A stretch of DNA of 64,000 nucleotides from NCBI RefSeq assembly GCF_012103215.1, contig NZ_JAAVNE010000009.1, positions 62,001 to 126,000 of the forward strand. The letters are read 5' to 3'. The position numbers were made by a program, and so were the translations under genes. This document shows, in pieces, positions 24,917 through 32,444 of this stretch (position 1 is its first letter; each line of letters opens with the position of its first letter). The notes under the pieces are model-generated. The model searched no databases, was not told the DNA's origin, and saw only the letters and a list, made by a program, of their open reading frames with translations. The stretch is from Falsiroseomonas selenitidurans (GTDB lineage Bacteria; Pseudomonadota; Alphaproteobacteria; Acetobacterales; Acetobacteraceae).

Positions 24917-25872
24917 AACGCATCCTGCTTGCCGCCCTGCTGGCCTGCGCCGCCCTGCCGGCCTGGGCCCAGGGCGCCTATCCCAACCGCCCGATCCGCT
25001 GGATCGTCGGCTTCGGCGCCGGCGGCGTCGGCGACATGACGGCGCGCCTCGTCGGGCAGAAGCTGTCGGAGGGCCTGGGCCAGCCCGTGGTGGTCGAGAA
25101 CCGCCCCTCCGCCGGCGGCATCGTGGCAACCGAGACGGTGGCGCGCGCGGCGCCCGATGGCCACACCCTGCTGCTGGTGACGGCCACCGCCGCGACGGCG
25201 CCGCACCTGTTCAGCACCCTGCCCTATCACCCGATCAATGATTTCGAGTTCGTCAGCCAGATCGCCAGCTTCCCGCACATCATCGTCACCGGGGCGAATG
25301 CGCCCTATCGCAGCCTGCAGGACCTGATGGCGGCCTCGCGCGCCACGCCGGGGCAGGTGAACCTCGGCTCCGTCAGCGTCGGCACGGCGCTGCATCTGTC
25401 GCTGGCGCTGTTCCAGTCCATGGGCAACCTGCCGGTGGAGATCGTCACCTACCGCACCACCGGGGACCTGCTGAACGCGACGGCCACCGGCGATATCGGC
25501 GGCGCCATGGAAGTGGCGGCGACGACGCTGGGGCAGATTTCCGGCGGCCGGCTGCGGGCGCTCGCCGTCACCTCGCCGCGCCGGATCGACGTGCTGCCGG
25601 GGGTGCCGACCGTCGCCGAAAGCGGGCTGCCGGACTACACCGTGATGACCTGGAACGGCATGGCCGCGCCACGCGGCACGCCCCGCCCGGTGGTGGACCG
25701 GCTGAACGCCGAGTTGCGCCGCGTGCTGGCGCTGCCCGAGATCCGCGACCGGCTGCTGCCGCTGGCCGTGGTGCCGACACCGACGACGCCGGAGGCGATG
25801 CGCCAGTTGCTGGTGGACGAGACGGCGCTGTGGGGCCGCGTGATCACCGCGGCCAAGATCGAGAGGCGCTGA
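24913..25872 (+). CDS. Tripartite tricarboxylate transporter-type receptor (Bug/TctC family)
   Basis: 319 aa; starts MKRILLAALLACAALPAWA-Q, a classic Sec signal peptide rather than the RR type seen in the other receptors here. Motifs: IVGFGAGGVGDMTARL, VVENRPSAGG, NLGSVSVGTALH, TYRTTGDLLN. It is similar in layout to the receptor at 23235, including the N-x-GS block, so the two may be an in-operon duplication with different ligands. Its start is coupled to the aldolase stop; the cupin gene begins one base after its own stop. Confidence 0.93.
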   Translation: MKRILLAALLACAALPAWAQGAYPNRPIRWIVGFGAGGVGDMTARLVGQKLSEGLGQPVVVENRPSAGGIVATETVARAAPDGHTLLLVTATAATAPHLFSTLPYHPINDFEFVSQIASFPHIIVTGANAPYRSLQDLMAASRATPGQVNLGSVSVGTALHLSLALFQSMGNLPVEIVTYRTTGDLLNATATGDIGGAMEVAATTLGQISGGRLRALAVTSPRRIDVLPGVPTVAESGLPDYTVMTWNGMAAPRGTPRPVVDRLNAELRRVLALPEIRDRLLPLAVVPTPTTPEAMRQLLVDETALWGRVITAAKIERR

Positions 25873-25873
25873 G

Positions 25874-26206
25874 ATGCCGATCCCGACCATCGACTGGAAC
25901 GCCATCCCCTGGACGCCGGTGCGCCCGGGGGTGGAGCGCAAGGGTTTCACCGGCGCGGGTGCCACCCTCGCGCTGCACCGGCTGATGCCGGGGCATGAGC
26001 CGAAGCCGCACAGCCATCATTTCGAACAGATCGTCTACATCCTGGCCGGCACCATCGACTTCCATGTCGAGGGCATGGTGCACCGGCTTTCGGCCGGCGG
26101 GCTGCTGGTGGTGCCGCCCAACGCCCTGCACCATGGCGAGGTGGTGGGCGAGGAGCCGGTACTGAACCTCGATGTCTTCACCCCGGCGCGGCCCGACTAT
26201 GCCTGA
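25874..26206 (+). CDS. Small cupin protein
   Basis: 110 aa single cupin barrel. Motif 1 is textbook, HSHHFEQIVYILAGTIDF, with His, His and Glu metal ligands; motif 2 is PPNALHHGEV, giving the last His. It could be a metal-dependent isomerase, lyase or dioxygenase of the hyu pathway. It overlaps the next gene by 8 bases and lies one base from the preceding receptor gene, so it is certainly in the operon. No finer function can be given. Confidence 0.88.
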   Translation: MPIPTIDWNAIPWTPVRPGVERKGFTGAGATLALHRLMPGHEPKPHSHHFEQIVYILAGTIDFHVEGMVHRLSAGGLLVVPPNALHHGEVVGEEPVLNLDVFTPARPDYA

Positions 26207-27251
26207 CCTGTCCATCCGCATCGGCAGCGTCACGCTCAACAACCCGGTCATCATCGGCTCCGGCGACCATGTGATGACCGCGGGCGGGCTGGCGGCCGCG
26301 CGCGCCAGCGGCGCCGGCGCCGTGGTGGCGAAATCGATCAACGAAAGCGCGGCGGCGAAGCGCCAGCTCGATGGCTCGGACCATCTGCTGCTGGACAGCC
26401 AGTGGCGGCCCCTGCCCTGGGATTTCGCCCCGCCGCCGGATGCCATGCTGTTCGGCCGGTCCGGCCTGCACCAGGCCGCCAGCGCGGACTGGATTGCCGA
26501 GGTCGCGGCGCAGGACCGGGCGGCGGCGGAGGCCGGGCAATACGTCATCGGCTCCATCATACTGGCGGACCTGGCTGTCGCCTGCGAGCTGGCGCGGCAG
26601 TACCAGGCCGCCGGCATCCGCATCCTGGAGCTGAACATCGGCGCGCCGCATGGCGACGAGGCGGTGCCCGGCGCCATCATCCAGGAACGCGCGGCGCACC
26701 GGGTACGCGAGATCACCGCCATGCTGCGCCAGGCCATCGCCATCCCGCTCTGGATCAAGCTGACCGGGCAGAGCGAGGATGTGGCGGCGCTGGCCGCCGC
26801 GGCGCAGGCGGGCGGCGCCGATGCGGTGATCGTCATGGGCCGCTTCATGGCCCTGGTGCCGGATGTGGAAACCCGCGCGCCGATGACCGGCACGGCGGGT
26901 GCCATCGGCGGCCCCTGGTCCCTGGCGCTTACCTGCCGCTGGCTGGCGCAGAGCCGCAAGCGGCTGGGGCCGGATTTCCCGCTGCTCGGCACCAATGGCG
27001 CGCGATCCGGCCTGGACGTGGTGCGCTTCCTGCTGGCCGGCGCGCGCGCGGTGGAGATGACCAGCGCCGTGATGGCCGGCGGCTTCGCCCGCGCGGCGGC
27101 GGCGGTGGCCGAGATCGAGGCCTATCTGGCGCGCACCGGCGGCAGCGTGGAGGACCTCATCGGCCTCGCCGCCGATCGCCAGGTCGGCTACGGCGTGCAG
27201 CCGGACCGGCCGGGCTATTGGCGGGACTTCGTGCCGCCGGAATCGCGGTAG
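26199..27251 (+). CDS. Dihydroorotate dehydrogenase-like flavoprotein
   Basis: 350 aa, PF01180-like TIM barrel. ATG at 26199 overlaps the cupin stop by 8 bases; a longer start at 26172 would lie inside the cupin gene. Visible FMN-barrel features are NPVIIGSGDH at the N terminus, VVAKSI(N) after strand 2, ELNIGAPHGDEAVPGAII, LWIKLTGQSED and GTNGARSGLDVVRFLLAGARAVEM at the phosphate-binding end. Only two Cys occur and neither forms an iron-sulfur motif, so it is not a PreA/PyrD electron-bifurcating type. It may reduce or oxidise a cyclic amide in the hyu pathway. The 3' end overlaps the convergent IclR gene by 37 bases. Confidence 0.85.
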   Translation: MPDLSIRIGSVTLNNPVIIGSGDHVMTAGGLAAARASGAGAVVAKSINESAAAKRQLDGSDHLLLDSQWRPLPWDFAPPPDAMLFGRSGLHQAASADWIAEVAAQDRAAAEAGQYVIGSIILADLAVACELARQYQAAGIRILELNIGAPHGDEAVPGAIIQERAAHRVREITAMLRQAIAIPLWIKLTGQSEDVAALAAAAQAGGADAVIVMGRFMALVPDVETRAPMTGTAGAIGGPWSLALTCRWLAQSRKRLGPDFPLLGTNGARSGLDVVRFLLAGARAVEMTSAVMAGGFARAAAAVAEIEAYLARTGGSVEDLIGLAADRQVGYGVQPDRPGYWRDFVPPESR

Positions 27252-28048
27252 CGGGCGGAACCCAGGCGGGCGCTGATCTCGGCGGCCGCCTGTTGCAGTG
27301 CCGCCAGCATGGCGGGCGCCGGCGGGTCCTGCACGAATTGCACGGACCCCACGATTCCGAGCGAGCCCACCAGCACCTCCCCGGCCGCGAAGATCGGCGC
27401 GGCCAGCACGTTGATGCCGAGCAGCGCCTCGGACGGTGCGGTTTCCCACATCCGGCCGCGCACCTTCTCCAGCCGCGCCCGCAGGGAAGGCACGTCGGTC
27501 AGGGAATGCGGCGTCAGCGGCTCCAGCCGCCCGGCCAGGGTGCGGGCCAGGGCATCGGGCGGGCCGAAGGCGAGCATGACGCGGCCCTGGGCGGAGCAAT
27601 GCGCCGCCGGCCGGTTGCCCGGCTGCACGCTGATCAGCACCTTGTTCGGCGCTTCCAGCGCATGCACCACCAGCGGGTCCCCGCCCGTCGGCACGGCCAG
27701 CAGCACGGATTGCCCGACCGCGTCGCGCAGCCGGTGCATCGCGGCTTCCGCCACCCGCTTCAGGTCGAACTGCTCCCCCGCCGCCTGGCCGATCTGGAAC
27801 ATCCGCCAGGTCAGGTGGTAGCGCTCCGTCGTCTCCTCCTGCGCCACCAGCCCGGCCTGGCGCAGCGTGACCAGGTGGCGGTGCACCCGCCCCTTCGGTT
27901 CCGCCAATTGGCGCGCCAGGTCGGAGACGCGCAGCGGGCCGCCGGCCAACGCCATCGCCTCCAGCACCCGCACCGCCATGAGAACGGAGCGCACGGCTGC
28001 CGTGCCGTCTTCCGTCGTTGCCTTCCCCGAGGCCGGTTTCTTGGTCAT
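27215..28048 (-). CDS. IclR-family transcriptional regulator
   Basis: 277 aa. An N-terminal winged helix (VLEAMALAGGPLRVSDLARQL and GRVHRHLVTLRQAGLV, residues 26-70) is followed by the IclR effector domain with HCSAQGRVMLAF and INVLAAPIF blocks. It is convergent with and overlaps the last gene of the hyu operon, and divergent from the agmatinase 87 bases away. Likely targets are one or both of these units. A single-letter tail (GGTKSRQ) lies within the overlap. IclR proteins are ligand-responsive repressors or activators of catabolic genes. Confidence 0.92.
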   Translation of the reverse strand: MTKKPASGKATTEDGTAAVRSVLMAVRVLEAMALAGGPLRVSDLARQLAEPKGRVHRHLVTLRQAGLVAQEETTERYHLTWRMFQIGQAAGEQFDLKRVAEAAMHRLRDAVGQSVLLAVPTGGDPLVVHALEAPNKVLISVQPGNRPAAHCSAQGRVMLAFGPPDALARTLAGRLEPLTPHSLTDVPSLRARLEKVRGRMWETAPSEALLGINVLAAPIFAAGEVLVGSLGIVGSVQFVQDPPAPAMLAALQQAAAEISARLGSARYRDSGGTKSRQ

Positions 28049-28135
28049 TTCGCCCAGCCTGCCGCCACGGGGGCGCTTGTGTCCATCCCCGCCCGGCTGG
28101 CAGGAAGCGGCGCCGCATTGCAGGAGACCGCGCGC

Positions 28136-29020
28136 ATGGCCGGAACCCCCACCTACGCCACCCCGCCCGGCTTCCTGGGCGTGACGCGAAGCGACCCGGC
28201 GGGCGCCATCGCCCTTGCCGGCATCCCGCTGGATATCGGCACCACCAACCGCGCCGGCACCCGCGACGGGCCGCGCGCCATCCGCGCCGCCTCCCGCATG
28301 CTGGTCGATGGCGCGCATCCGCAAAGCTGGGTGGACCCCGCCACCCTGAAGCTCGCCGACATCGGCGAATTCGCGCTGGCGCTGGGCGACATCCCGGGCA
28401 GCCTGGCGCGGATCGAGCAGCAGGCGGCGGGGCTGGAACACCTGGTGGCGCTGGGTGGCGAGCATGGGGTGACGTTGCCGCTGCTGCGGGCGCTGCGGAA
28501 GCGCCTCGGCGCGCCGCTCGGCCTGCTGGTCTTCGATGCGCATGTCGACACCTGGGCGGATAATTTCGGCCAGGCCTATGCGCATGGATCGGTCTTCTAC
28601 CACGCGATCACGGAGGGGCTGGTGGACGCCGGGCGGATGATCCAACTCGGCATCCGCTCTCCCGTGCAGCGCGAGGTCTGGGACTGGACGCTGGCCCAGG
28701 GGGTCACCATCGTCACCGCGCAGGATTTCCATGCCACCGGGCCTGAGGCGGTGGCGGCGCGGGTGCGACAGGTGCTGGGGGCGGCGCCGGCCTATCTCTC
28801 CTTCGACATCGACGCGCTGGACCCCGCCTTCGCCCCCGGCACCGGCACGCCGGAGCCGGGGGGGCTGGCAAGCTGGCAGGCCCAGGCGGTGCTGCGGCGC
28901 CTCAGTGGCCTGGATTTCCGTGGCATGGACGTGGTGGAGGTGGCGCCGGCCTACGACCATGCGGAGATCACCGCGCTGGCGGCGGCGACCATGGCCTGGG
29001 AGTATCTCTGCCGCGGCTGA
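28136..29020 (+). CDS. speB: Agmatinase/ureohydrolase (arginase family)
   Basis: 294 aa, ATG at 28136 after CAGGAGA. The dimanganese ligands are all present: His110 (GGEHG), Asp134, His136, Asp138 (DAHVDTW), Asp224 and Asp226 (SFDIDALDP). GGEHG is a slight variant of the common GGDHS. It would hydrolyse agmatine (or another guanidino compound such as guanidinobutyrate) to putrescine plus urea. It lies directly before ornithine decarboxylase and homospermidine synthase genes, which fits a polyamine role. It is divergent from the IclR regulator, a possible controller. No arginine decarboxylase is present in the window. Confidence 0.88.
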   Translation: MAGTPTYATPPGFLGVTRSDPAGAIALAGIPLDIGTTNRAGTRDGPRAIRAASRMLVDGAHPQSWVDPATLKLADIGEFALALGDIPGSLARIEQQAAGLEHLVALGGEHGVTLPLLRALRKRLGAPLGLLVFDAHVDTWADNFGQAYAHGSVFYHAITEGLVDAGRMIQLGIRSPVQREVWDWTLAQGVTIVTAQDFHATGPEAVAARVRQVLGAAPAYLSFDIDALDPAFAPGTGTPEPGGLASWQAQAVLRRLSGLDFRGMDVVEVAPAYDHAEITALAAATMAWEYLCRG

Positions 29021-29033
29021 AAGACTTCCGGCG

Positions 29034-29078
29034 CCTTTGCAGATCGGCCGGCAGACCCGCGCGGGGTTTTTGCAAAGG
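29034..29078 (+). terminator. Inverted repeat after agmatinase, possible terminator
   Basis: CCTTTGCA (29034-29041) and TGCAAAGG (29071-29078) are perfect 8-bp arms. The loop contains CCCGCGCGGGGTTTTT, itself a short GC palindrome followed by five T. It stands between the agmatinase stop and the promoter of the next unit. Confidence 0.5.
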
Positions 29079-29091
29079 GCCAGAAAAACCT

Positions 29092-29120
29092 CTTGCATCC
29101 CCGCAGGGGCGCCGCTATTT
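29092..29120 (+). promoter_or_regulatory. Predicted housekeeping promoter of the ornithine decarboxylase leader
   Basis: CTTGCA (29092-29097) and CTATTT (29115-29120) are spaced by exactly 17 bases, close to the alphaproteobacterial CTTGAC-N17-CTATAT pattern. Transcription would start near 29127, about 505 bases before the decarboxylase ATG. This patch is AT-rich compared with its surroundings. Confidence 0.6.
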
Positions 29121-29127
29121 ATCCGGC

Positions 29128-29631
29128 CGTGACGAGGCGCCTGGCGCTTCGTCCTGAGACCCGACGCCATCGCACGTGCCGCGAGCCCCCTGCCAGATCC
29201 GGGGGCACAGCAACGACGGGACGCGTCCTTTGTTCACGCCGGTCCGCAAGGGCCGGAAGGTTCGAGGGAACCGCCTGTGTCGCCTGATCGCCGCCGCGCG
29301 AAGCCGGGATCCAACCTCCCGCACTGACCGCGTCATCGCGCCCGAAGCGCCGCCTCCCCGCCTGCCCGATCCCGAGGGATCGAGGCGCGTGGCGCGGCAG
29401 CGCTTCCGCCGCCCGCGTCCCGTCCCCCCGCCCCCGGCGGGTGGCGTGCCGCGCGCGGTGCCCGGGTGTGCGACGATCATGAAGCCCCGGTTCCCTCTTT
29501 CCCGCCGCCGCGCCCCCCGCTCCCCCGGGATCGTGGCGCGGCGGCGGGCGTCTCTTGAAGACGCGTCCGATACGGCCCTCCGGTCATCGGACGCGAGGAA
29601 CCACCTCTCCAGCGCCGAAGGGGTTGCTGCC
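29128..29631 (+). ncRNA. Highly structured 5' leader of ornithine decarboxylase (speF-leader-like candidate)
   Basis: No conserved gene in about 500 bases. Perfect or wobble stems visible: 29185-29206 (GCCCCC/GGGGGC); 29239-29256 (CCGGTCC, GCAA tetraloop, GGGCCGG with one G-U); 29259-29272 (GGTTC/GAACC); 29367-29382 (CGATCC/GGATCG); 29501-29548 (14-bp CCCGCCGCCGCGCC and its complement, 20-base loop); 29562-29595 (10-bp CGCGTCCGAT/ATCGGACGCG, with an inner GGCC/GGTC stem); and a small GAGG/CCTC stem just before the GAAGGGG ribosome site. An Rfam element named speF leader is known upstream of alphaproteobacterial ornithine decarboxylase genes; identity with it is my inference, since I cannot align to its model. 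Confidence 0.6.
29129..29287 (+). CDS. Candidate Arg-rich leader peptide in the decarboxylase leader (uncertain)
   Basis: A GTG at 29129, within two bases of the predicted transcription start, opens a 52-codon frame ending at TGA 29285-29287, just past the GNRA-loop hairpin and the next stem. Thirteen of 52 residues are Arg, including TRRHRTCRE at residues 11-19. If translated, it would be leaderless and could sense arginine or ornithine by ribosome stalling, as the enterobacterial SpeFL peptide does. Caution: in GC-rich DNA, chance frames are often Arg-rich, and there is no ribosome site. Confidence 0.25.
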   Translation: MTRRLALRPETRRHRTCREPPARSGGTATTGRVLCSRRSARAGRFEGTACVA

Positions 29632-30852
29632 ATGACCGACCTCCGTTTCCGTGGCGCCGTTGCGCCGCTCCGCCGGGCTCCCGCCCAGGACCTGCCGCGC
29701 GACGTCGCCGGGCTGGTGGCCGCGCTGCGGCCGGAGGCGCCGCTGCATTGCCTGCGCCCGGCCACCGTCGCCGGCGCGGCGGAGAGCTTCCTGGCCGCCT
29801 TCCCGGGCACCGTCATGTATGCCGTGAAGTGCAACCCGGAGCCGGCGATGCTGCGCGCCCTGTGGGCGGGCGGCGTCCGCCACTTCGACTGCGCCTCCGC
29901 CGGCGAGGTCCGCCTGGTCCGCACCATGTTCCCGGAGGCCGAGATCCACTTCATGCACCCGGTCAAGGCGCGCGGCGCGATCCGCGAGGCCCATGGCGCG
30001 CATGGCGTGCGCGACTTCGTGCTCGACAGCCGGGCGGAGCTGGACAAGATCCTGGCGGAGACCGGTGGCCGGGGCCTGAACCTCATCATCCGGCTCGGCC
30101 TGCCGAAGGGCAACGCGACCTACGACCTGTCCGGCAAGTTCGGCGCGGAGCCGGCGGAAGCCGCCGCCCTGCTGCGCGCCGCGCGGCCGCATGCCGGCCG
30201 GCTGGGCGTGTCCTTCCATGTCGGCTCGCAATGCCTGGACCCGGGCGCCTACGCCCGCGCCATCGCGCTGGCCGCCGAAGTGATCCGGGACGCCGGCGTG
30301 GCGGTGGAGGTGCTGGATGTCGGCGGGGGCTTCCCCGTCGCCTATCCGGATGTGGTGCCGCCGCCGCTGTCGGCCTTCATGGCGGCCATCCGCACGGCCT
30401 TCGCCGCCGCGGCGCTGCCGGGGGTGGAGCTGTGGGCGGAGCCGGGCCGCGCGCTGGTCGCCGGCGGCGCCTCCGTCGTCGTGCAGGTGCAGGCGCGGCG
30501 GGATGGCATGCTGTTCATCAATGACGGCGTCTATGGCGCGCTGTCCGATGCCGGCGTGCCGGGCTTCCGGTTTCCGGTGAAGCTGATCCGGCCCGGTTCC
30601 GCCAGCACGGTGGAGACGGTGCCCTTCAGCTTCTTCGGCCCCACCTGCGACACGGCGGACCGGATGGAAGGCCCCTTCCTGCTGCCGGCCGATGTGGCGG
30701 AGGGCGACTGGATCGAGATCGGCCAGCTCGGGGCCTATGGCGCCTGCCTGCGCACCGCCTTCAACGGCTTCGATCGCGCCGGGATGGTGGAGGTGGCCGA
30801 TGCGCCGCTGCTGCACACCCCGGGTTATGGCCGGGTGGCGCTGGCCGCCTGA
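29632..30852 (+). CDS. Ornithine decarboxylase-type PLP enzyme (fold III)
   Basis: 406 aa. ATG at 29632 with GAAGGGG 8 bases upstream. PLP Lys66 (YAVKCNPEP), FDCASAGE, FHVGSQC, LDVGGGFP, WAEPGRALV and the active-site CDTADRMEGP near the C terminus define the eukaryote-like ornithine/diaminopimelate decarboxylase fold. The ornithine-type CDTAD signature and the adjacent homospermidine synthase favour ornithine to putrescine in the cytoplasm; lysine or diaminopimelate are alternatives. The frame stays open upstream to 29176 with no stop, but that stretch is low-complexity and full of hairpins, so I read it as untranslated leader. Confidence 0.9.
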   Translation: MTDLRFRGAVAPLRRAPAQDLPRDVAGLVAALRPEAPLHCLRPATVAGAAESFLAAFPGTVMYAVKCNPEPAMLRALWAGGVRHFDCASAGEVRLVRTMFPEAEIHFMHPVKARGAIREAHGAHGVRDFVLDSRAELDKILAETGGRGLNLIIRLGLPKGNATYDLSGKFGAEPAEAAALLRAARPHAGRLGVSFHVGSQCLDPGAYARAIALAAEVIRDAGVAVEVLDVGGGFPVAYPDVVPPPLSAFMAAIRTAFAAAALPGVELWAEPGRALVAGGASVVVQVQARRDGMLFINDGVYGALSDAGVPGFRFPVKLIRPGSASTVETVPFSFFGPTCDTADRMEGPFLLPADVAEGDWIEIGQLGAYGACLRTAFNGFDRAGMVEVADAPLLHTPGYGRVALAA

Positions 30853-30863
30853 CGCCGCCGGGC

Positions 30864-30890
30864 CGGACCCTGCCCACATGGCAGGGTCCG
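30864..30890 (+). terminator. First of two tandem hairpins after ornithine decarboxylase
   Basis: An 11-bp perfect stem (CGGACCCTGCC, loop CACAT, GGCAGGGTCCG) begins 11 bases after the decarboxylase stop. No T-run follows, so it may be an RNA-stability hairpin or partial terminator. Confidence 0.6.
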
Positions 30891-30912
30891 CCTCCATCTT
30901 GTCGCGTGACCC

Positions 30913-30941
30913 GCGCCGCAGGCCGTAGCAGCCTGCGGCGC
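30913..30941 (+). terminator. Second tandem hairpin, likely terminator or attenuator before homospermidine synthase
   Basis: An 11-bp perfect stem (GCGCCGCAGGC, loop CGTAGCA, GCCTGCGGCGC) is followed by CCCTTTCCTTGTT. It ends 15 bases before the GGGAG ribosome site of the next gene. Confidence 0.65.
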
Positions 30942-30970
30942 CCCTTTCCTTGTTCGGGAGTGCCCTTGAA

Positions 30971-32389
30971 ATGAAGCATGTCGCCTTCGACGGCCGCCTG
31001 GTGATCCTGGGCTTCGGCTCGATCGGCCAGGGAGTCCTGCCGCTGATCCTGCGCCATATCGACCTGCCGGCGGAGCGCATCACCATCGTGACGGCGGAGG
31101 AGCGTGGCCGGGAGGTGGCGGCCGAATACGGCATCCGCTTCATCCTGCAGGCCGCGACGCGCGAGAATTTCTCGGACCTGCTCTCCCCGCTGCTGTCGAG
31201 CGGCGACTTCCTGCTGAACCTGTCGGTGGACGTCTCCTCGGTGGAGCTGATGAAGCTCTGCAACCGGCTGGACGTGCTGTATCTCGACACGGTGGTGGAG
31301 CCCTGGGCCGGCGGCTACACGGACACCTCCCTCACCCCCTCCCAGCGCTCCAACTATGCGATGCGGGAGGAAGCGGTGGCGCTGCGCCCAGCCTTCGCCG
31401 GCGGCCCCACCAGCATCACCGCGCATGGCGCCAACCCGGGGCTGGTCAGCCACTTCGTCAAGCAGGCGCTGCTCGACATCGCCCGCGACACCGGCGCGCC
31501 CGTCGCCACGCCGCCGCCGGCCAGCGACCGCGCGGCCTGGGCCGGCATCGCGGCGAAGCTGGGGGTGAAGGTGATTCACATCGCGGAGCGCGACACCCAG
31601 GTGGCCGACCGCCCGAAGAAGCCGGGCGAATTCGTCAACACCTGGTCGGTCGATGGCTTCGTGGGCGAAGGCTGCCAGCCGGCGGAACTCGGCTGGGGCA
31701 GCCATGAGAAGGAATTGCCGCCGGATGGCCACCGCCACGGCTTCGGCTGCGACGCCGCGATCTACCTGATGCGCCCCGGCGCCTCCACCCGCGTGCGCAC
31801 CTGGACGCCGCTGGAAGGGCCGATGCACGGCTTCCTCATCACCCACAATGAGAGCATCTCGCTGGCCGACTACTACACGCTGCGCGACGCCGACGGCACG
31901 GTGGTCTATCGCCCCACCGCGCACTACGCCTACCACCCCTGCGACGATGCGGTGCTGTCGGTGCATGAGCTGGCCGGCAAGAACTGGGAGATGCAGCCCG
32001 AGAAGCGGCTGATGACCGATGAGATCACCCACGGCATGGACGAGCTCGGCGTGCTGCTGATGGGCCATGCCAAGGGCGCCTACTGGTACGGCTCCCGCCT
32101 GACGATCGGGGAGGCGCGGCGCGCCGCGCCGCACAACAACGCCACCTCGCTGCAGGTCACGGCGGCGGTGCTGGCCGGCGTGATCTGGGCGATGGAGAAC
32201 CCGCGCCGGGGCGTGGTGGAATCGGACGAGATCGACCATGCGCGGGTGCTGGAGATCTGCGCCCCCTACCTCGGCGACGTGGTCGGCGAATACGCGGACT
32301 GGACGCCGCTGGAAGGCCGCGGCGTGCTGTTCCCGGAGGCGGTGGACACCACCGATCCGTGGCAGTTCCGCAACTTCCGGGTGGTCTGA
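30971..32389 (+). CDS. hss: Homospermidine synthase
   Basis: 472 aa. ATG at 30971 with GGGAG ten bases upstream (a TTG at 30950 is rejected because it precedes that site). The NAD-binding loop GFGSIGQG is at residues 14-21; the long body matches bacterial Hss, with LDTVVEPWAGGY, ITAHGANPGLVSHF, GWGSHEKELP and ADYYTLRD. The enzyme joins two putrescines, using NAD as an internal hydride carrier, to give homospermidine, a main polyamine of many Alphaproteobacteria. Together with the preceding decarboxylase it completes ornithine to putrescine to homospermidine. Two hairpins between the genes suggest separate or attenuated expression. Confidence 0.95.
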   Translation: MKHVAFDGRLVILGFGSIGQGVLPLILRHIDLPAERITIVTAEERGREVAAEYGIRFILQAATRENFSDLLSPLLSSGDFLLNLSVDVSSVELMKLCNRLDVLYLDTVVEPWAGGYTDTSLTPSQRSNYAMREEAVALRPAFAGGPTSITAHGANPGLVSHFVKQALLDIARDTGAPVATPPPASDRAAWAGIAAKLGVKVIHIAERDTQVADRPKKPGEFVNTWSVDGFVGEGCQPAELGWGSHEKELPPDGHRHGFGCDAAIYLMRPGASTRVRTWTPLEGPMHGFLITHNESISLADYYTLRDADGTVVYRPTAHYAYHPCDDAVLSVHELAGKNWEMQPEKRLMTDEITHGMDELGVLLMGHAKGAYWYGSRLTIGEARRAAPHNNATSLQVTAAVLAGVIWAMENPRRGVVESDEIDHARVLEICAPYLGDVVGEYADWTPLEGRGVLFPEAVDTTDPWQFRNFRVV

Positions 32390-32404
32390 CTTCCGCCACC
32401 CCTG

Positions 32405-32430
32405 CATCGGCGGCATGATCGCCGCCGATG
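32405..32430 (+). promoter_or_regulatory. Hairpin next to the ribosome site of the peptide receptor
   Basis: A perfect 10-bp stem (CATCGGCGGC, loop ATGATC, GCCGCCGATG) ends at the first base of the GGAGG ribosome site (32430-32434) of the receptor at 32445. It could end the hss transcript or limit translation of the receptor. Confidence 0.5.
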
Positions 32431-32444
32431 GAGGACCATGCGGC

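Noticed and set aside
29176..29631. In-frame 152-codon N-terminal extension of ornithine decarboxylase
   Set aside because: Open only because of high GC; it is low complexity and Arg/Pro-rich, overlaps the strong hairpins, and a good ribosome site stands before the ATG at 29632.
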